From Cladorhizidae sp. MBARI D1340-BT2 (lineage: Eukaryota; Porifera; Demospongiae; Poecilosclerida; Cladorhizidae): a stretch of DNA of 64,000 bases. The notes below the pieces were generated by a model. It was not told where the DNA came from. It was given only the letters and a program-made list of their open reading frames with translations, and searched no databases. Shown one piece after another: positions 1 to 11,720 of the stretch; position 1 is the first letter of the stretch, and each line of letters opens with the position of its first letter. The translations under genes were made by a program, and so were the position numbers. The stretch lies in NCBI GenBank assembly GCA_028752905.1, contig JAQNBH010000014.1, forward strand, positions 28,454,668 to 28,518,667, read 5' to 3'.

Positions 1-508
1 CATGCATGAGCTAGAGTAAACTCTACCAGCATGCAGGAGCTAGAGTAAGCTCTACCAGCATGCAGGAGCTAGAGTAAGCTCTACCAGCATGCAGGAGCTA
101 GAGTATAAGCTCTACCAGCATGTAAACTCTACCATCATGCAGGAGCTAGAGTAAGCTCTACCAGCATGCAGGAGCTAGAGCAAGCTCTACCAGCATGCAG
201 GAGCTAGAGCAAGCTCTACCAGCATGCAGGAGCTAGAGCAAGCTCTACCAGCATGCAGGAGCTAGAGCAAGCTCTACCAGCATGCAGGAGCTAGAGTAAG
301 CTCTACCAGCATGCAGGAGCTAGAGTAAGCTCTACCAGCATGCAGGAGCTAGAGCAAGCTCTACCAGCATGCAGGAGCTAGAGCAAGCTCTACCAGCATG
401 CATGAGCTAGAGCAAGCTCTACCAGCATGCAGGAGCTAGAGTAAGCTCTACCAGCATGCAGGAGCTAGAGTAAGCTCTACCAGCATGCAGGAGCTAGAGT
501 AAGCTCAA
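1..508. repeat. 29-bp minisatellite, block 1
   Basis: About 17 head-to-tail units of 29 bp, running from the left edge of the window. Each unit holds the palindrome GCATGC and an inverted repeat TAGAGC-AA-GCTCTA (or TAGAGT-AA-GCTCTA), so single strands could form regular small hairpins. Most variation is a C/T change in the hairpin centre; a few units have lost or gained 2-15 bases. No coding content is seen. Confidence 0.97.
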
Positions 509-1123
509 CAGAAGACTTGGCAAAGAGCTTCATCTCACCACACAATGCATTGGTCTACTCTACATTCGAGGTAGCTCCATGTATTAGGCATTCCTATTAA
601 TAGAACTGTAGAAAGAGCGGTAAATTGTGTAGAAAAATCAATACCTACAGAGTCTTTTGTATTTAAGTCTGAAGGCGACCAGCATGCTAGCCCTTAGGAA
701 CGGTTCCGGTACCCGTGGTGAAGAATCCATCTCGTGTGTCAATCTCCCAGGATATATTCCTAGTGAGCACAACAGCACTTCCTGGGAGGTTCTAGGAAGT
801 ACTGGACTTCTGTGGCTGGATCATGCCGATTTCCCTTCAACTACAATCCAAGTATTCCGGCGAATCGTCTTTTTCCACACTACTCTCTCCAGTTTCCAAG
901 AATGACCACTATGTGGCAAATGGATGGCTTCCTTGCATAGGTTTCCCAGGGTTGCACATGTGTGCCTATGTGCTAGTTTAATGTCTCACTTGGCAATTCC
1001 AATATTTGCTCATGTATTTGTCACACTGGAGTATAAGTCACTCCCTCCCCAATAAATTAGCCATCATTACAAAAAAATTATGATCGTCACAGCGTAAGTC
1101 ACACAATAAATGCAGCCTATATA
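509..1123. other. Unique spacer between minisatellite blocks
   Basis: Single-copy sequence up to 687 is repeated at 2108-2286. The remainder, 688-1123, is unique here. The 82-codon open frame at 657-905 starts inside the duplicated spacer and shows no domain or splice signals, so I do not call a gene. Confidence 0.6.
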
Positions 1124-2107
1124 CCTCTACCAGCATGCAGGGGCTAGAGTAAGCTCTACCAGCATTCAGGAGCTAGAGTAGGCTCTACCAGCATGCAGGA
1201 GCTAGAGTAAGCTCTACCAGCATGCAGGAGCTAGAGTATAAGCTCTACCAGCATGCAGGAGCTATAGTAAGCTCTACCAGCATGCAGGAGCTAGAGTAAG
1301 CTCTACCAGCATGCAGGAGCTAGAGTAAGCTCTACCAGCATGCAGGAGCTAGAGTAAGCTCTACCAGCATGCAGGAGCTAGAGTAAGCTCTACAGCATGC
1401 AGGAGCTAGAGTAAGCTCTACCAGCATGCAGGGAGCTCTTCCAGCTAGAGTAAGCTATACCAGCATGCAGGAGCTAGAGTAAGCTCTACGAGCATGCAGG
1501 AGCTAGAGCCAGCATGCAGGAGCTAGAGCAAGCTCTACCAGCATGCAGGAGCTAGAGTAAGTTCTACCAGCATGCAGGAGCTAGAGTAAGCTCTACCAGC
1601 ATGCATGAGCTAGAGTAAACTCTACCAGCATGCAGGAGCTAGAGTAAGCTCTACCAGCATGCAGGAGCTAGAGTAAGCTCTACCAGCATGCAGGAGCTAG
1701 AGTATAAGCTCTACCAGCATGTAAACTCTACCATCATGCAGGAGCTAGAGTAAGCTCTACCAGCATGCAGGAGCTAGAGCAAGCTCTACCAGCATGCAGG
1801 AGCTAGAGCAAGCTCTACCAGCATGCAGGAGCTAGAGCAAGCTCTACCAGCATGCAGGAGCTAGAGCAAGCTCTACCAGCATGCAGGAGCTAGAGTAAGC
1901 TCTACCAGCATGCAGGAGCTAGAGTAAGCTCTACCAGCATGCAGGAGCTAGAGCAAGCTCTACCAGCATGCAGGAGCTAGAGCAAGCTCTACCAGCATGC
2001 ATGAGCTAGAGCAAGCTCTACCAGCATGCAGGAGCTAGAGTAAGCTCTACCAGCATGCAGGAGCTAGAGTAAGCTCTACCAGCATGCAGGAGCTAGAGTA
2101 AGCTCAA
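1124..2107. repeat. 29-bp minisatellite, block 2
   Basis: Same 29-bp unit as the first block. Its left half (to about 1599) has more mutated units, with truncations near 1394 and 1430-1445. Its right half is a near copy of block 1. Confidence 0.97.
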
Positions 2108-2286
2108 CAGAAGACTTGGCAAAGAGCTTCATCTCACCACACAATGCATTGGTCTACTCTACATTCGAGGTAGCTCCATGTATTAGGCATTCCTATTAAT
2201 AGAACTGTAGAAAGAGCGGTAAATTGTGTAGAAAAATCAATACCTACAGAGTCTTTTGTATTTAAGTCTGAAGGCGACCAGCATGC
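1600..2286. repeat. Segmental duplication of 1-687, offset 1599 bp
   Basis: Every unit variant, the unique 180-bp spacer starting near aagacttgg and the following gaccagcatgc recur at a constant offset of 1599. The match runs off the left edge, so the duplicated block is longer than is visible here. Confidence 0.95.
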
Positions 2287-2598
2287 AGGAGCTAGAGTAA
2301 GCTCTACCAGCATGCAGGAGCTAGAGTAAACTCTACCAGCATGCAGGAGCTAGAGCAAGCTCTACCAGCATGCAGGAGCTAGAGCAAGCTCTACCAGCAT
2401 GCAGGAGCTAGAGTCAGCTCTACCAGCATGCAGGAGCTAGAGTAAGCTCTAGCAACATGCAGGATCTAGAGTAAGTTCTACGAGCATGCAGGAGCTAGAG
2501 TAAGCTCTGTCAGAATGCAGGAGCTAGAGTAAGCTCTACCAGTATGCAGTAGCTAGAGTAAGCTCTACCAGCATGCAGGAGCTAGAGTCAGCTCTACC
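2280..2598. repeat. 29-bp minisatellite, block 3
   Basis: About 11 units of the 29-bp repeat, increasingly diverged to the right. They end at gctctacctttaactc. Confidence 0.95.
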
Positions 2599-3050
2599 TT
2601 TAACTCAATGTGATCTGTAGTGGCCTCATGAATATCAATTTTCTCCCATGCAACCTATCAAAATTTATGGTGACCACACTTGGCCACCTAGCTACTTATT
2701 AGCCTCTAATCAGGAGGTCTTGTGATCACACTTGTATTTCCACTTTCCATTTGGGAGCCACACTTGTAACAAGTTCAGACATTCAGATTTGGAGCTGCTA
2801 CTGCAACCTACTCTCCGGCAAATATGGCACATAAAATTTTAACATGTGCTGTTCATCACCCTCCACTCTCCTATATTAATGAGATGACATAAGGCTCTTG
2901 TACCTATTAGTCCAAAACAACTTCTGATATCATTGAGTTGTTGAGTCAAGCTCATAAGTGAGATAAGAAATTTCACAAGTAATAGTCAAGACCATTGTGT
3001 CAAGGTTAAGGTGTCTTGCTAGGTAAGGCACAGTTTTTATTTTATTTGCA
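2599..3050. other. Unassigned sequence
   Basis: AT-rich single-copy sequence with no open frame, repeat or RNA that I recognise. It may be the 5' part of the hAT relic that follows. Confidence 0.4.
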
Positions 3051-3059
3051 AAGCTGATG

Positions 3060-4010
3060 ATGTCGAACCCATCTTGATTCAATTGCTCAAACTAAGAGCT
3101 GAAGATAATGAAGCAATTAACAGGGGCAAAAAAACAAAAAGAGTGTATATCTCCAGTTCTTTCAGAAAATCAGAGAGATCATGTCCAATCATGTAATGAA
3201 GAGGATCCTTTCCCTTGTCAATCAGTCTCTCTACTTTACATTAGTGGCAGATGAAACTACCGATGTCTCAAATCAAGAACAGTTGACATACAGCTATCTA
3301 GCACTTGACAATCTGGAGTTAGACATGTTGCAAAATCAGGCACTCAGGTTTTGATGTACCTGCACTTTTTGGCATGGTTATACCTATCCAAATCTCTTTA
3401 GTATCAAAAGAGAGCACACAGAGAGATCTAACTTTTTAGCTAATATCAAGTTCATAAAGTGAAGTGTGCAGAATCTATGGAGCTCTAAAATTGTAACCAC
3501 ACCTTTTTTAGTGTCTTCTATTTTATGGTATAATCTCCCATGTTGAAGAACCGTTAGTTTCTGGGAGACGAAAGGTGCCAAGACACTATGAACTAGGGTA
3601 GAGTGAACCAGATCCTCCTCTTTGAGCTAAAGATTGTTATCGGCAAGTATATTTTGAAGTCTTTGCAGTTACTAGTATTACTGACAGCCAGGATCTATGA
3701 AGAGGACTTTAGTAAAGATGATTTAGAGGCAGAATTCAAAGTTCTCAAAATCGTCAAAAAGCATTGAAAAATACCCCCCCCCCATGTTTAAGCACAGCTC
3801 AACGAACAGCAAACCGCACTGGTTGTTGAATATTTCAACTTCCCATGGTGATGCCTGCCACAAACAGTACTTCCGAGAGGTCATTTAGTGCAGGATAAAA
3901 ACTTATCTCAGGAGCACTATGACCCAAGCCCGCCTAAATCACCTCATGTTGCTCCATTATCATCATGGTGCCCTTGACCTAAAACTTGTAGGAAATAATT
4001 TCATTTTAGT
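3060..4010 (+). pseudogene. hAT-family transposase relic (DUF4371 and hATC parts)
   Basis: Around 3170-3290 the plus strand reads REIMSNHVMKRILSLVNQ and then FTLVADETTDVSNQEQLTY, the DUF4371-type catalytic start of ZMYM/ZNF862-like hAT transposases, including the D of ADETTD. Around 3855-4000 it reads VMPATNSTSERSF followed, after a frameshift, by TYLRSTMTQARLNHLMLLH, the C-terminal hATC dimerisation motif. The two ends are separated by a small inserted repeat (3294-3590), so about 350-400 codons between them are lost. Stops and frameshifts throughout make it inactive. The family call is strong; element boundaries were not found. Confidence 0.85.
3294..3590 (-). mobile_element. Small dispersed repeat (MITE-like) inside the hAT relic
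   Basis: This matches in reverse the repeat at 15826-16035 and 56345-56560. Shared landmarks are ctagcacttgacaatctgg, the gcactcaggttttga block, the agagagcacacagagagat block and a final gggagacgaaa. It starts exactly where the hAT frame stops being recognisable, so it inserted after the hAT element. Confidence 0.75.
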
Positions 4011-4276
4011 TAAGGACACACATCAATCTGTTTACTAAATTTTAAATTATAATGTATATTTAACCAGCTAAAAGGGAGTTTGGCATGACGGGGAAAAATT
4101 CTCAACTTACTACTGTAAATTTCAAGGCTTCACCCATCTTTGTTGGTATTTGAAGACAAATCCAAAAATAGTGAGTGTTGTGTCTTTAACTTCTTTAGTG
4201 GTGACATTGGATATGCCCATGTATGCGATTTTCATAGCTGTGCACAAGAAGTCCTCATGGGGGGGAGGAGCTGCGG

Positions 4277-4339
4277 CTGGTTGATCCTGCCAATAGTCTT
4301 TTCATGTCTCGAAGACTAAGCCATGCATGCCTGAGTGTC
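4277..4339 (+). pseudogene. 18S rRNA 5'-end fragment
   Basis: The bases ctggttgatcctgcca are the universal first nucleotides of eukaryotic 18S rRNA. They are followed by a diverged tagtc..tgtctc.aaga.taagccatgcatg stretch in the right order, about 60 nt with several mismatches. Beyond 4340 the similarity is lost. Only the extreme 5' end of an 18S gene is present, so this is a fragment, not a working gene. Confidence 0.75.
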
Positions 4340-4924
4340 TCAGCAACTGTTATCCAATAGCTACCAATTAACTTAACACTGTCAATTCCATCCCAACTAT
4401 TTTCTAGAAAATCTGTATTTAATCCTACTCTATGTGTACTAGAAAAGTACCACAGTTGCTGTAGAAATGGCATGGTTTACCGCAGATAACTTCATCGTCA
4501 ATGGCTTCTGTAAATAGCCATGTACTTAGCTAGCTATAGTTGAAGACAGCAAAATGGTTTAGAATGTAACAGTGTGAGACAAACTTCATTGTCTCCCTTA
4601 CTAAAGCTTAGAAGATCGAGGGACTAGTAGCTAAAAGCTAACCTGACACTATGTCTGAATGATGACCTGATAGATATACAAAAAATCACTTCAAATGCTT
4701 TACCCTCGAGCGGTGAAGAAGGCAACCATGGCTCTAGCTTGTTTCTGTGACACATGACTTGGAAAGGTATTCAGGTGCACAACACATGCACATTGAATAT
4801 TTAACCAAAGAGTTGACCCGACTCTAATTTTAACGATCCATATGCTGCCTAGCAACCATAAAGTATTAGATAGCAATTGCATCGACAAGTATAATAATAA
4901 TAAATAGATAAAAGTCATAGTCAT

Positions 4925-4968
4925 AGTAATATTAGTAGTAGTAGTAGTAGTAGTAGTAGCAGCAACAA
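4925..4968. repeat. AGT trinucleotide microsatellite
   Basis: About eleven AGT/AGC triplets, next to a short ATA-rich stretch at 4890-4912. Confidence 0.9.
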
Positions 4969-5195
4969 AGTACCTCATCAGAGCTGCATCAAATTTGCCT
5001 CATCAGCATACATGAGAATGCCTGAAGTGCTTATGGGTAGGAGAGCATTGAAGATTAGAATATAACGATATTCACACAAGGAATTTACCAACTTCATCTT
5101 GGTCCTTTTTAACAAACAACAACAATAACATTATGTCAACTAAAAAGTTGTTGAGAGTTTATCTAAAGAGAACAACATGCTTTACAGTATGTGAG

Positions 5196-5385
5196 TGTCA
5201 ACTATTACAGTAGCAAAGTCCAAGACTGCTGAGGCTTAAGAGCTGTGCTCCCGTGAGTTGTTATTATTGTAGTAGCAAAGTCCAGGACTGCTGAAGCTTA
5301 AGAGCATCAGTAGACATGCTCCCGTGAGTCTCTACTATTACAGCAGCAAAGTCCAGCACTGCTGAAGCAAGAGCCATAGCTCCTC
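5196..5385. repeat. Three imperfect ~75-bp tandem copies
   Basis: Three copies share the cores tagcaaagtcca.gactgctga and gctcccgtgagt, starting near 5205, 5265 and 5340. They differ by short indels. No coding sense was found. Confidence 0.8.
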
Positions 5386-5584
5386 CATTTTGCAAGGGAT
5401 TATTTATTGTTAAACCTATGCCTACACATGTCAGTGTAATTTGGCCTATCCATTGCCTCTATTATTAGTGGCAGGTATGACCTCAGAAGGTACCTAGGAT
5501 GTCCGTTTCCTAGATTGGTTTGATACATATTTCAAAATGGCTACTTCCAAACTTGTATCTCGAGTAAATTGTATCTCAACTAAA

Positions 5585-5700
5585 AACTCACTTTGGCAGC
5601 TTGTTAGCATGCTAAGTGATGGTTTCAGTCACGACTGGTTCCCAAAACACTTCCAGTATGCCTTGAGTCCTTTATTGAAGTAGTCAACCGGCATTAGAAA
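5585..5700. repeat. Dispersed repeat, related to 13845-13960
   Basis: The order ggcagcttgttag, gatggttt...gactgg, ttccagtatgcctt is shared with 13845-13960 (ggcagttgcttag, cagcatgcctt) and weakly with 6965-7020. It is probably a short transposon family of unknown type. Confidence 0.5.
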
Positions 5701-6164
5701 TAAGAATAAAACCTCTAAAAATGCTACATTTAATTTTCGACCAATCATGACGATGCAATAATTATTTGCATGCAGACTATCAAAGAGGTAATCTCATTAA
5801 GAACATGGAGCAAGTTAGCTTTTGAGGGAAAAGAATCTCTCTTTAGTTGTTAGCTAAGTAACAAGTTCTTGGTCAGGCTTCCATTGTCACAGGCATTCCT
5901 AGATATATTCAGAGAGGTTGACAGTTTGCTTGCTAGTAAGTTCTTCGAGTAATATTTGATATATTAGTTACGACAAAGAATTTGCTACTCCCTTTGAAAT
6001 TTTCTTGGAAAATCATATTAATTGAGTGATGCTTGTGAAGCCTGCATATGCTTACAGCTGCTAGAGTGACCAGAGATTCATGTGTGGTCACATGATGTGT
6101 CTGGCTATTTCTCAGGTTTGCATATAGAGTCAGTTATAAAATGTAGTTCCCTCTATTAGCCACT

Positions 6165-6870
6165 CTAATCTGATCCACTCTAGTGCAGCCATCTGGAATA
6201 AAGATATCTCCCTGTGTAAACTAGATCCCACTCTAGTCCAACCCTTTGAAATGAGGACATCTCTATATACAGTGGAATGCACTCTAGTCCAAACCTCAGA
6301 AATGACGACATCTCTGTATACAGTGGAATGCACTCTAGTCCAAACCTCAGAAATGAGGACATCTCTGTATACAGTGGAGCCTACTCTAGTCCAACTCTCA
6401 GAAATTAGAACACCTATGTGTACAGTGGAATGCAAATAAGGACATCTCTGTATACAGTGAAGACCACTCTAGTCCAACCCTCTGAAATAAGGACACCTGT
6501 ATATACAGTGGATTGCATTCTAGTCCAACAGTCAGAAATGAGAACACCTATGTATACAGTGGAATGCACTCTAGTCCAAACTTCAGAAAGGAGAACATCT
6601 CTGTATTTGGTGAGCCTATTCTAGTGACCCCCAGAAATGAGGCATCTCTGTATACAGTAGAGCTTACTCTAGTCTAACCCTCTGAAAGAGGCCATATCTG
6701 TGTGTACTAGAGCTCACTCTAGTCCAACTCTATGAATTGAGGACACCTCTGCACACAGTGGAGCCTACTCTAGTCTAACCCTCAGAAATGAAAACACTTC
6801 TGTATACATTGGAGCCCACTCTAATCCAACCCTCTGAAATACGCATACTCTGCAGTAGATTATACTCAAG
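6165..6870. repeat. 51-bp minisatellite
   Basis: About 13 imperfect units built on gaaatgaggacatctctgta, tacagtgga and cactctagtccaa. The period is 51 bp (17 codons), so several frames stay open on both strands by chance. Units decay toward both edges. I do not call the open frames genes. Confidence 0.92.
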
Positions 6871-7394
6871 AATGACCCAAATTTCTACGCACCAGGTGAA
6901 GATTGCATGTTCAAGGACCCCCCTCCCCCCCTACAAAAAAAAACACGTTTATATTCATCTTAAACTCACTTTGTCAGCCTCTTAGTGAAGGATTAAGGCA
7001 TACTTGAAGTGTCTATGCGGCTAAAATCAACTGAAACCACTTGTTAGATACTTAGGTAGCAAACCAAGTTGTTACATTTTGTCTTGAAGGATTTTGTACA
7101 TAATTTGTCCTACCAGAAAACTCCAAAATGTTCAATGCAATGCAGTGACTAATCCATTTCTCACTTTAGTAAAATACCTGAAAGTAGGTAAAAGATCATT
7201 CAGACAATAAACAGTGTACATGTATATGTAAAGGCTAGGTGAGCTGAGTCAGCAAGAACTGTAGCTACAAAAAAGTGATCAGTTGGTATCCTCAGAAGTT
7301 TACTCTTGTGACAATAGTCAACAGCAGTGACCTTCAACAATGCCAGGTAACCACTTAGATCCATGTATCCATGTGTCAAATTTGTCAAACTCCC

Positions 7395-7615
7395 AATGAA
7401 TTCTCAGTTGACATAACAGTGTGGATATGATAACTTTTTTGATGATCAACTTTAAATTTACTCACTTGATGTTTCAGCTTGATGCTCTGGCCTTCATCAG
7501 GAATAATGGGAGTAATATGCAGATTATTCCTGGTGAAGGCTATATAGAGCATCCAGCCAAAATGCCGAATCAGAAAAATTAAAGTTAATTATCGAGAAAG
7601 TCATTGTATCGACTT
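7395..7615. repeat. Foldback-type dispersed repeat, copy 1
   Basis: Imperfect inverted arms read atgctctggccttcatcagg and cctggtgaaggctatatagagcat. The same layout recurs at 15125-15270, with a half copy at 13558-13620. The flanking tgaattctcagttgacataac matches, in reverse, sequence just after the second copy. Confidence 0.7.
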
Positions 7616-7619
7616 AATT

Positions 7620-8850
7620 TATTCATTATTGCTACAATTTTTTTCAGGAACAATTTTTCCTCTATGATATGTAGAAGGTACAAGGCAGAGCGCAACTTAA
7701 TGCTTATATAATGATATACACACATAAGTTGGACTTTGTTACAACATAAGTTATAGAAGATAAATACATGGGTGAAGAAATTTAGAGTAGCACTTTGTAA
7801 GCATAGGTGTGTGTGCAGCTTTCCTCAGCAGAAGAACTTCCAGAAACTGCTGGAAAAAAAGATCAAAGATTGTAGTTGCAAATTTCAGTAGGACTCCACT
7901 GGGTTGGGATTTTGGTACTTACCTGATCAGGTCTAGAATATTATGGGCAAGTTGTCTGCAACAGGGATCCCCCTGATAGCTAGGTGAGCCCTATAATGCT
8001 GGGCAACAACATGATGATATCTTGAGGTGCGTAAGGTCCCTTGGAATGCTGCAGTGTAGATATCATACGCCGACATATGATAAAGCCATGAAGCAATATT
8101 TGTGTTCTCCTTATTGGGCTAATCATTCAACTTTGATAATCCGTTTGGAGCTGCTCTAAAGGCTGTACATAACATGATGCTGGTGATGCGGATATTGTTA
8201 AAGCAACTTGAGTGTTGTGATGCGATGTGACACGACATTATGAACTATGGACTCCACCCACCGATTTATGAATTTCAACCCTTCGACCTAAGAGTATTCT
8301 TTAGCAATGAAGGAGCTTGACCTGCTGTTTCTTTTATCTATAATAGAGGAGGAGAAAGAGTAGCATGTGGGTACTTTGACTATGTTTGTATAGGAGCCAA
8401 GAGGAGGAGTACCAAAAGCTTCTCCAAGCATATTAAGGAACCTACCATAAGCATGAGGATTTTTCTCATAGCCTCCATCATAATTTTTTTTAATTGAAGT
8501 TCAAATGAAGCACATCAAACTCAAATCAAGCATGACTTATGCAAGAATGAACTTGAATCTATTAAATCATAGGGTAGCTATGCAGCAGGACATTTTACAG
8601 TATACATGATTCAATGCATCTCATTGCACCACTAGTGCATGCATTACATTGTGAACCAGCTATATACCCACTCGCTGGTGTAAGCGGATATATCCGTAGG
8701 GCGATTAAAAAATCGTAAACAAGTTTTTCATTGCGTATCGTAAGATATTATTAATATAAAAATAGCTGAATTCTTACTCTACGCGAGTTCCAAATTAGCC
8801 GGCATTAGTAACTAAGATAAAAAAATATTTTGAAAGCTGTTAGTGCAAAT
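7620..8850. other. Unassigned intergenic sequence
   Basis: No gene, RNA or repeat recognised. A short stretch near 8305-8370 could encode an acidic leucine-rich peptide, but it is broken by stops. Confidence 0.4.
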
Positions 8851-8860
8851 TTCAAAATGT

Positions 8861-9178
8861 CTTCCAGGCTAAGTTTGGACGAAGTTTTTTCTCGAATTTT
8901 TGATGACGACTTTGGTGTTCTGAGGATGAAAGTAGCAACGAAGACGACGAAGGCATCTGCTCTTACCTAGGGAAGAGCAGAATCGATCATGAAGCCGTAG
9001 TTTCGATGGGCAGAGAGGTGGCGCCTGACTTACTTTCTGGCGAATGGGCTTCAACTGGACTCGATGCTATGAATGCAGCAGAGTGTTCTAGTGACAAGGA
9101 AGACTTTGACAGCGAGTTGAGCCATAGTTCGTTGTATAGTTTGTGTGTAGAGGATGATCTGCAAACGCAGTTTTAGCT
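8861..9178 (+). pseudogene. Acidic protein fragment, possibly a transposase N-terminus
   Basis: From the ATG at 8861 the frame reads MSSRLSLDEVFSRIFDDDFG. After a one-base shift near 8920 it continues SEDESSNEDDEGICSYLG and stays open to a stop at 9173-9175. Acidic, serine-rich starts of this kind are common in piggyBac-type transposases, but no catalytic region is present, so the family is a guess. A second piece (9290-9515) after a possible acceptor gtgtttag carries serine/proline-rich sequence and leads into the TSAS/TSAG repeat. It may instead be the first exon of an unknown host gene. Confidence 0.35.
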
Positions 9179-9539
9179 TGTTTTTCCTGGGTAGTTCCTG
9201 GGAAATATGATTCATGTATAAATTCGAGGTTGAGTATATAGCGGGTAATGTATGATAAGTGTTTTATAGCTGGTTTGCTTGTGTTTAGATGAAGAAGTCT
9301 ACTTTGAGTGTGATAGACATTCAGTATCTTCTTCCCCTCTCATTGTCAGTTCCAGTGTGGTATCTGTACTGAGTCCAGCAACTTCTGTGACTTCAGATAT
9401 TGCAACCCCATTGTCCCCATTCTCACTCTCACCCAACCCTCCATCTAAAACCATCAATTGCAAAGTCTTGTGATATAACTCCTTCATGGCAAGTTACTCG
9501 CCGTAGTTCATCTACGTAGGTCTGTGACTAGAAGTACTT

Positions 9540-10345
9540 CTGTTGGGACTTTTGCTGGTACTTCTGCTAGTACTTCTGCTGGTACTTCTGCTAGTACTTC
9601 TGCTGGTACTTCTGCTGGTACTTCTGCTGGTACTTCTGCTAGTACTTCTGCTGGTACTTCTGCTGGTACTTCTGCTGGTACTTCTGCTAGTACTTCTGCT
9701 AGTACTTCTGCTAGTACTTCTGCTAGTACTTCTGCTGGTACTTCTGCTGGTACTTCTGCTAGTACTTCTGCTAGTACTTCTGCTGGTACTTCTGCTAGTA
9801 CTTCTGCTAGTACTTCTGCTAGTACTTCTGCTGGTACTTCTGCTGGTACTTCTGCTAGTACTTCTGCTGGTACTTCTGCAGGTACTTCTGCTAGTACTTC
9901 TGCTGGTACTTCTGCTGGTACTTCTGCTGGTATTTCTGCTGGTACTTCTGCTAGTACTTCTGCTGGCACTTCTGCTAGTACTTCTGCTAGTACTTCTGCT
10001 GGTACTTCTGCTAGTACTTCTGCTAGTACTTCTGCTAGTACTTCTGCTGGTACTTCTGCTAGTACTTCTGCTGGTACTTCTGCTAGTACTTCTGCTAGTA
10101 CTTCTGCTAGTACTTCTGCTGGTACTTCTGCTAGTACTTCTGCTAGTACTTCTGCTGGTACTTCTGCTGGTACTTCTGCTAGTACTTCTGCTGGTACTTC
10201 TGCTAGTACTTCTGCTAGTACTTCTGCTAGTACTTCTGCTGGTACTTCTGCTAGTACTTCTGCTGGTACTTCTGCTAGTACTTCTGCTAGTACTTCTGCT
10301 GGTACTTCTACTGGTACTTCTGCTGGTACTTCTACTGGTGCTTCT
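9540..10345. repeat. 12-bp minisatellite (ACTTCTGCTRGT)n
   Basis: About 66 units of 12 bp. Almost all variation is at one base, A or G in gct-A/G-gt. Because 12 is a multiple of 3, every frame is open: plus-strand Thr-Ser-Ala-Ser/Gly, Leu-Leu-Val-Leu, and minus-strand Ser-Thr-Ser-Arg or Ala-Glu-Val-Pro/Leu. The Thr-Ser-Ala-Gly/Ser frame fits the serine-rich sequence upstream and is the only one I would consider coding; it is open from about 9524 to 10375. Confidence 0.95.
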
Positions 10346-10549
10346 GGTTCTTCTGTTTCTTCTGTTATTCCTTGATTCAGTCCACATGGCACCATTACAC
10401 GTCCTGCACCTTCTTTGGCGCGCCCATCTGGTAGATACCACTTGGACTCAGTGGTTGGTAGTTGGTCAAAGGAGGAGTCATGTGCAACACATTTGTGCAA
10501 CACATTACACGTACACAAAGGTACCAGGTTCTACATCTCCAACTGTTAA

Positions 10550-10680
10550 GGCGGGTTCACAATATGACGGTCTCCCATCGTTACGTATCGTCCCATCATA
10601 ATGAATCGTATCGTTCTATCATATCGTACTGTTTCTGGTTCACAATATAGCGTTCGATTGGAAAGTTTTGCTGGTTTTGA
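10550..10680. other. Possible transposon end with repeated ggttcacaatat
   Basis: The motif ggttcacaatat occurs twice, at 10552 and 10639, flanking tcgta/cgtat-rich DNA. This resembles the subterminal repeats of DNA transposons. No partner end was identified. Confidence 0.25.
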
Positions 10681-11159
10681 CAAGGTGCTCATGTGATAGT
10701 AGTTGTTTAGCAATCTTTCCCCCCCCCATACTTGTTCTTTACACATCCTTAAATTAGTATAGTCACTATTAACTTCCCTTCGTCTAAAGTCAACAATAAG
10801 CAGGTCACTAAATAATCTTGTGCTAACAGAAACTTCAAAACTTGAAACTTTATGTGTGGGAGGGTGACCAAGAAAAACAGAACTTAATTCTCTTCCCCCA
10901 AGATATACATTTTCCTTTCTGCACTTAATTCTAACAAAATGAAGTGTTCTATATAGTACCTTGAATTTCTTATTATGGCTTCCACATAGATTTCACCTTG
11001 AGACTTAAATGTGTACTAGCCGACTTATGATTTTGGTCTAGGATTTTTTTTAATGAGATACCAGGTGCCTTGCATTTTTATGAAGGACATGTACTTGCTC
11101 TTGTTCGCTCCCTCACGTTGGCAAGCTGCTCAATGGGAAGTGACATTTTCTAAGGGAGG

Positions 11160-11720
11160 GGTATCCTTGGATCATCCAAAGATGTCCACATCTACTCCAG
11201 TCCCTATCTTTCAGAATATTCACAGATGACCATGTTACTCACTGTTCATCTAGAATTAACTGACAGTGGGAGCATGGGATATATGTGGACAACTACTCAT
11301 GAACTGTGGATATCCCGAGTCACTTGACCACCTGTGGATAATTTGTCAGAGGAGGAATGGGGTATACATGGATATCCTCAGAACAACTATGGATATTCCT
11401 AGTCACTTGGTTATCTGCTGTTACGTGGGGAGCATGGGATCAGAAGAACTGTGAATATCCTAGTTGCTTGACCATCCATGGATGCTCTGACAGAGGGCAC
11501 TTGGAGAATATGCAGACATCTCACCTGTCATAACCTTAGGACATCCGGAGATTCCTGGAACTATCTGGGGATGTCCCTAGTGAGAGTAACTTATACGGCA
11601 TGTATCCTGGAGTCAGAGCTATGGCTAGTACAGATGAACTGAAGATATCCTTGGTACTTGGGCATCCGTGGATGACACAATGACGATAGCCTTGGACATG
11701 TATCCATGTTACATATGATC
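11160..11720. repeat. Old, diverged tandem repeat (~120 bp)
   Basis: Recurring words are gggagcatgggat, gtggatatcc, agtcacttg.cca and gatatcctcag. They return at about 60 and 120 bp spacing over 550 bp, with heavy divergence. Confidence 0.65.

Noticed and set aside
1..2598. Regular 29-bp repeats with palindromes, resembling a CRISPR array
   Set aside because: There are no unique spacers between the repeats, no cas genes, and the host is eukaryotic.
4277..4500. Functional rDNA unit
   Set aside because: Only about 60 diverged bases of the 18S 5' end are present, with no further rRNA.
6130..6985. Overlapping open frames on both strands
   Set aside because: They are produced by a 51-bp (17-codon) tandem repeat with heavy divergence.
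9508..10601. Long open frames of 283-352 codons on both strands
   Set aside because: A 12-bp repeat keeps every frame open. Only the Thr/Ser/Ala/Gly frame has any supporting context.
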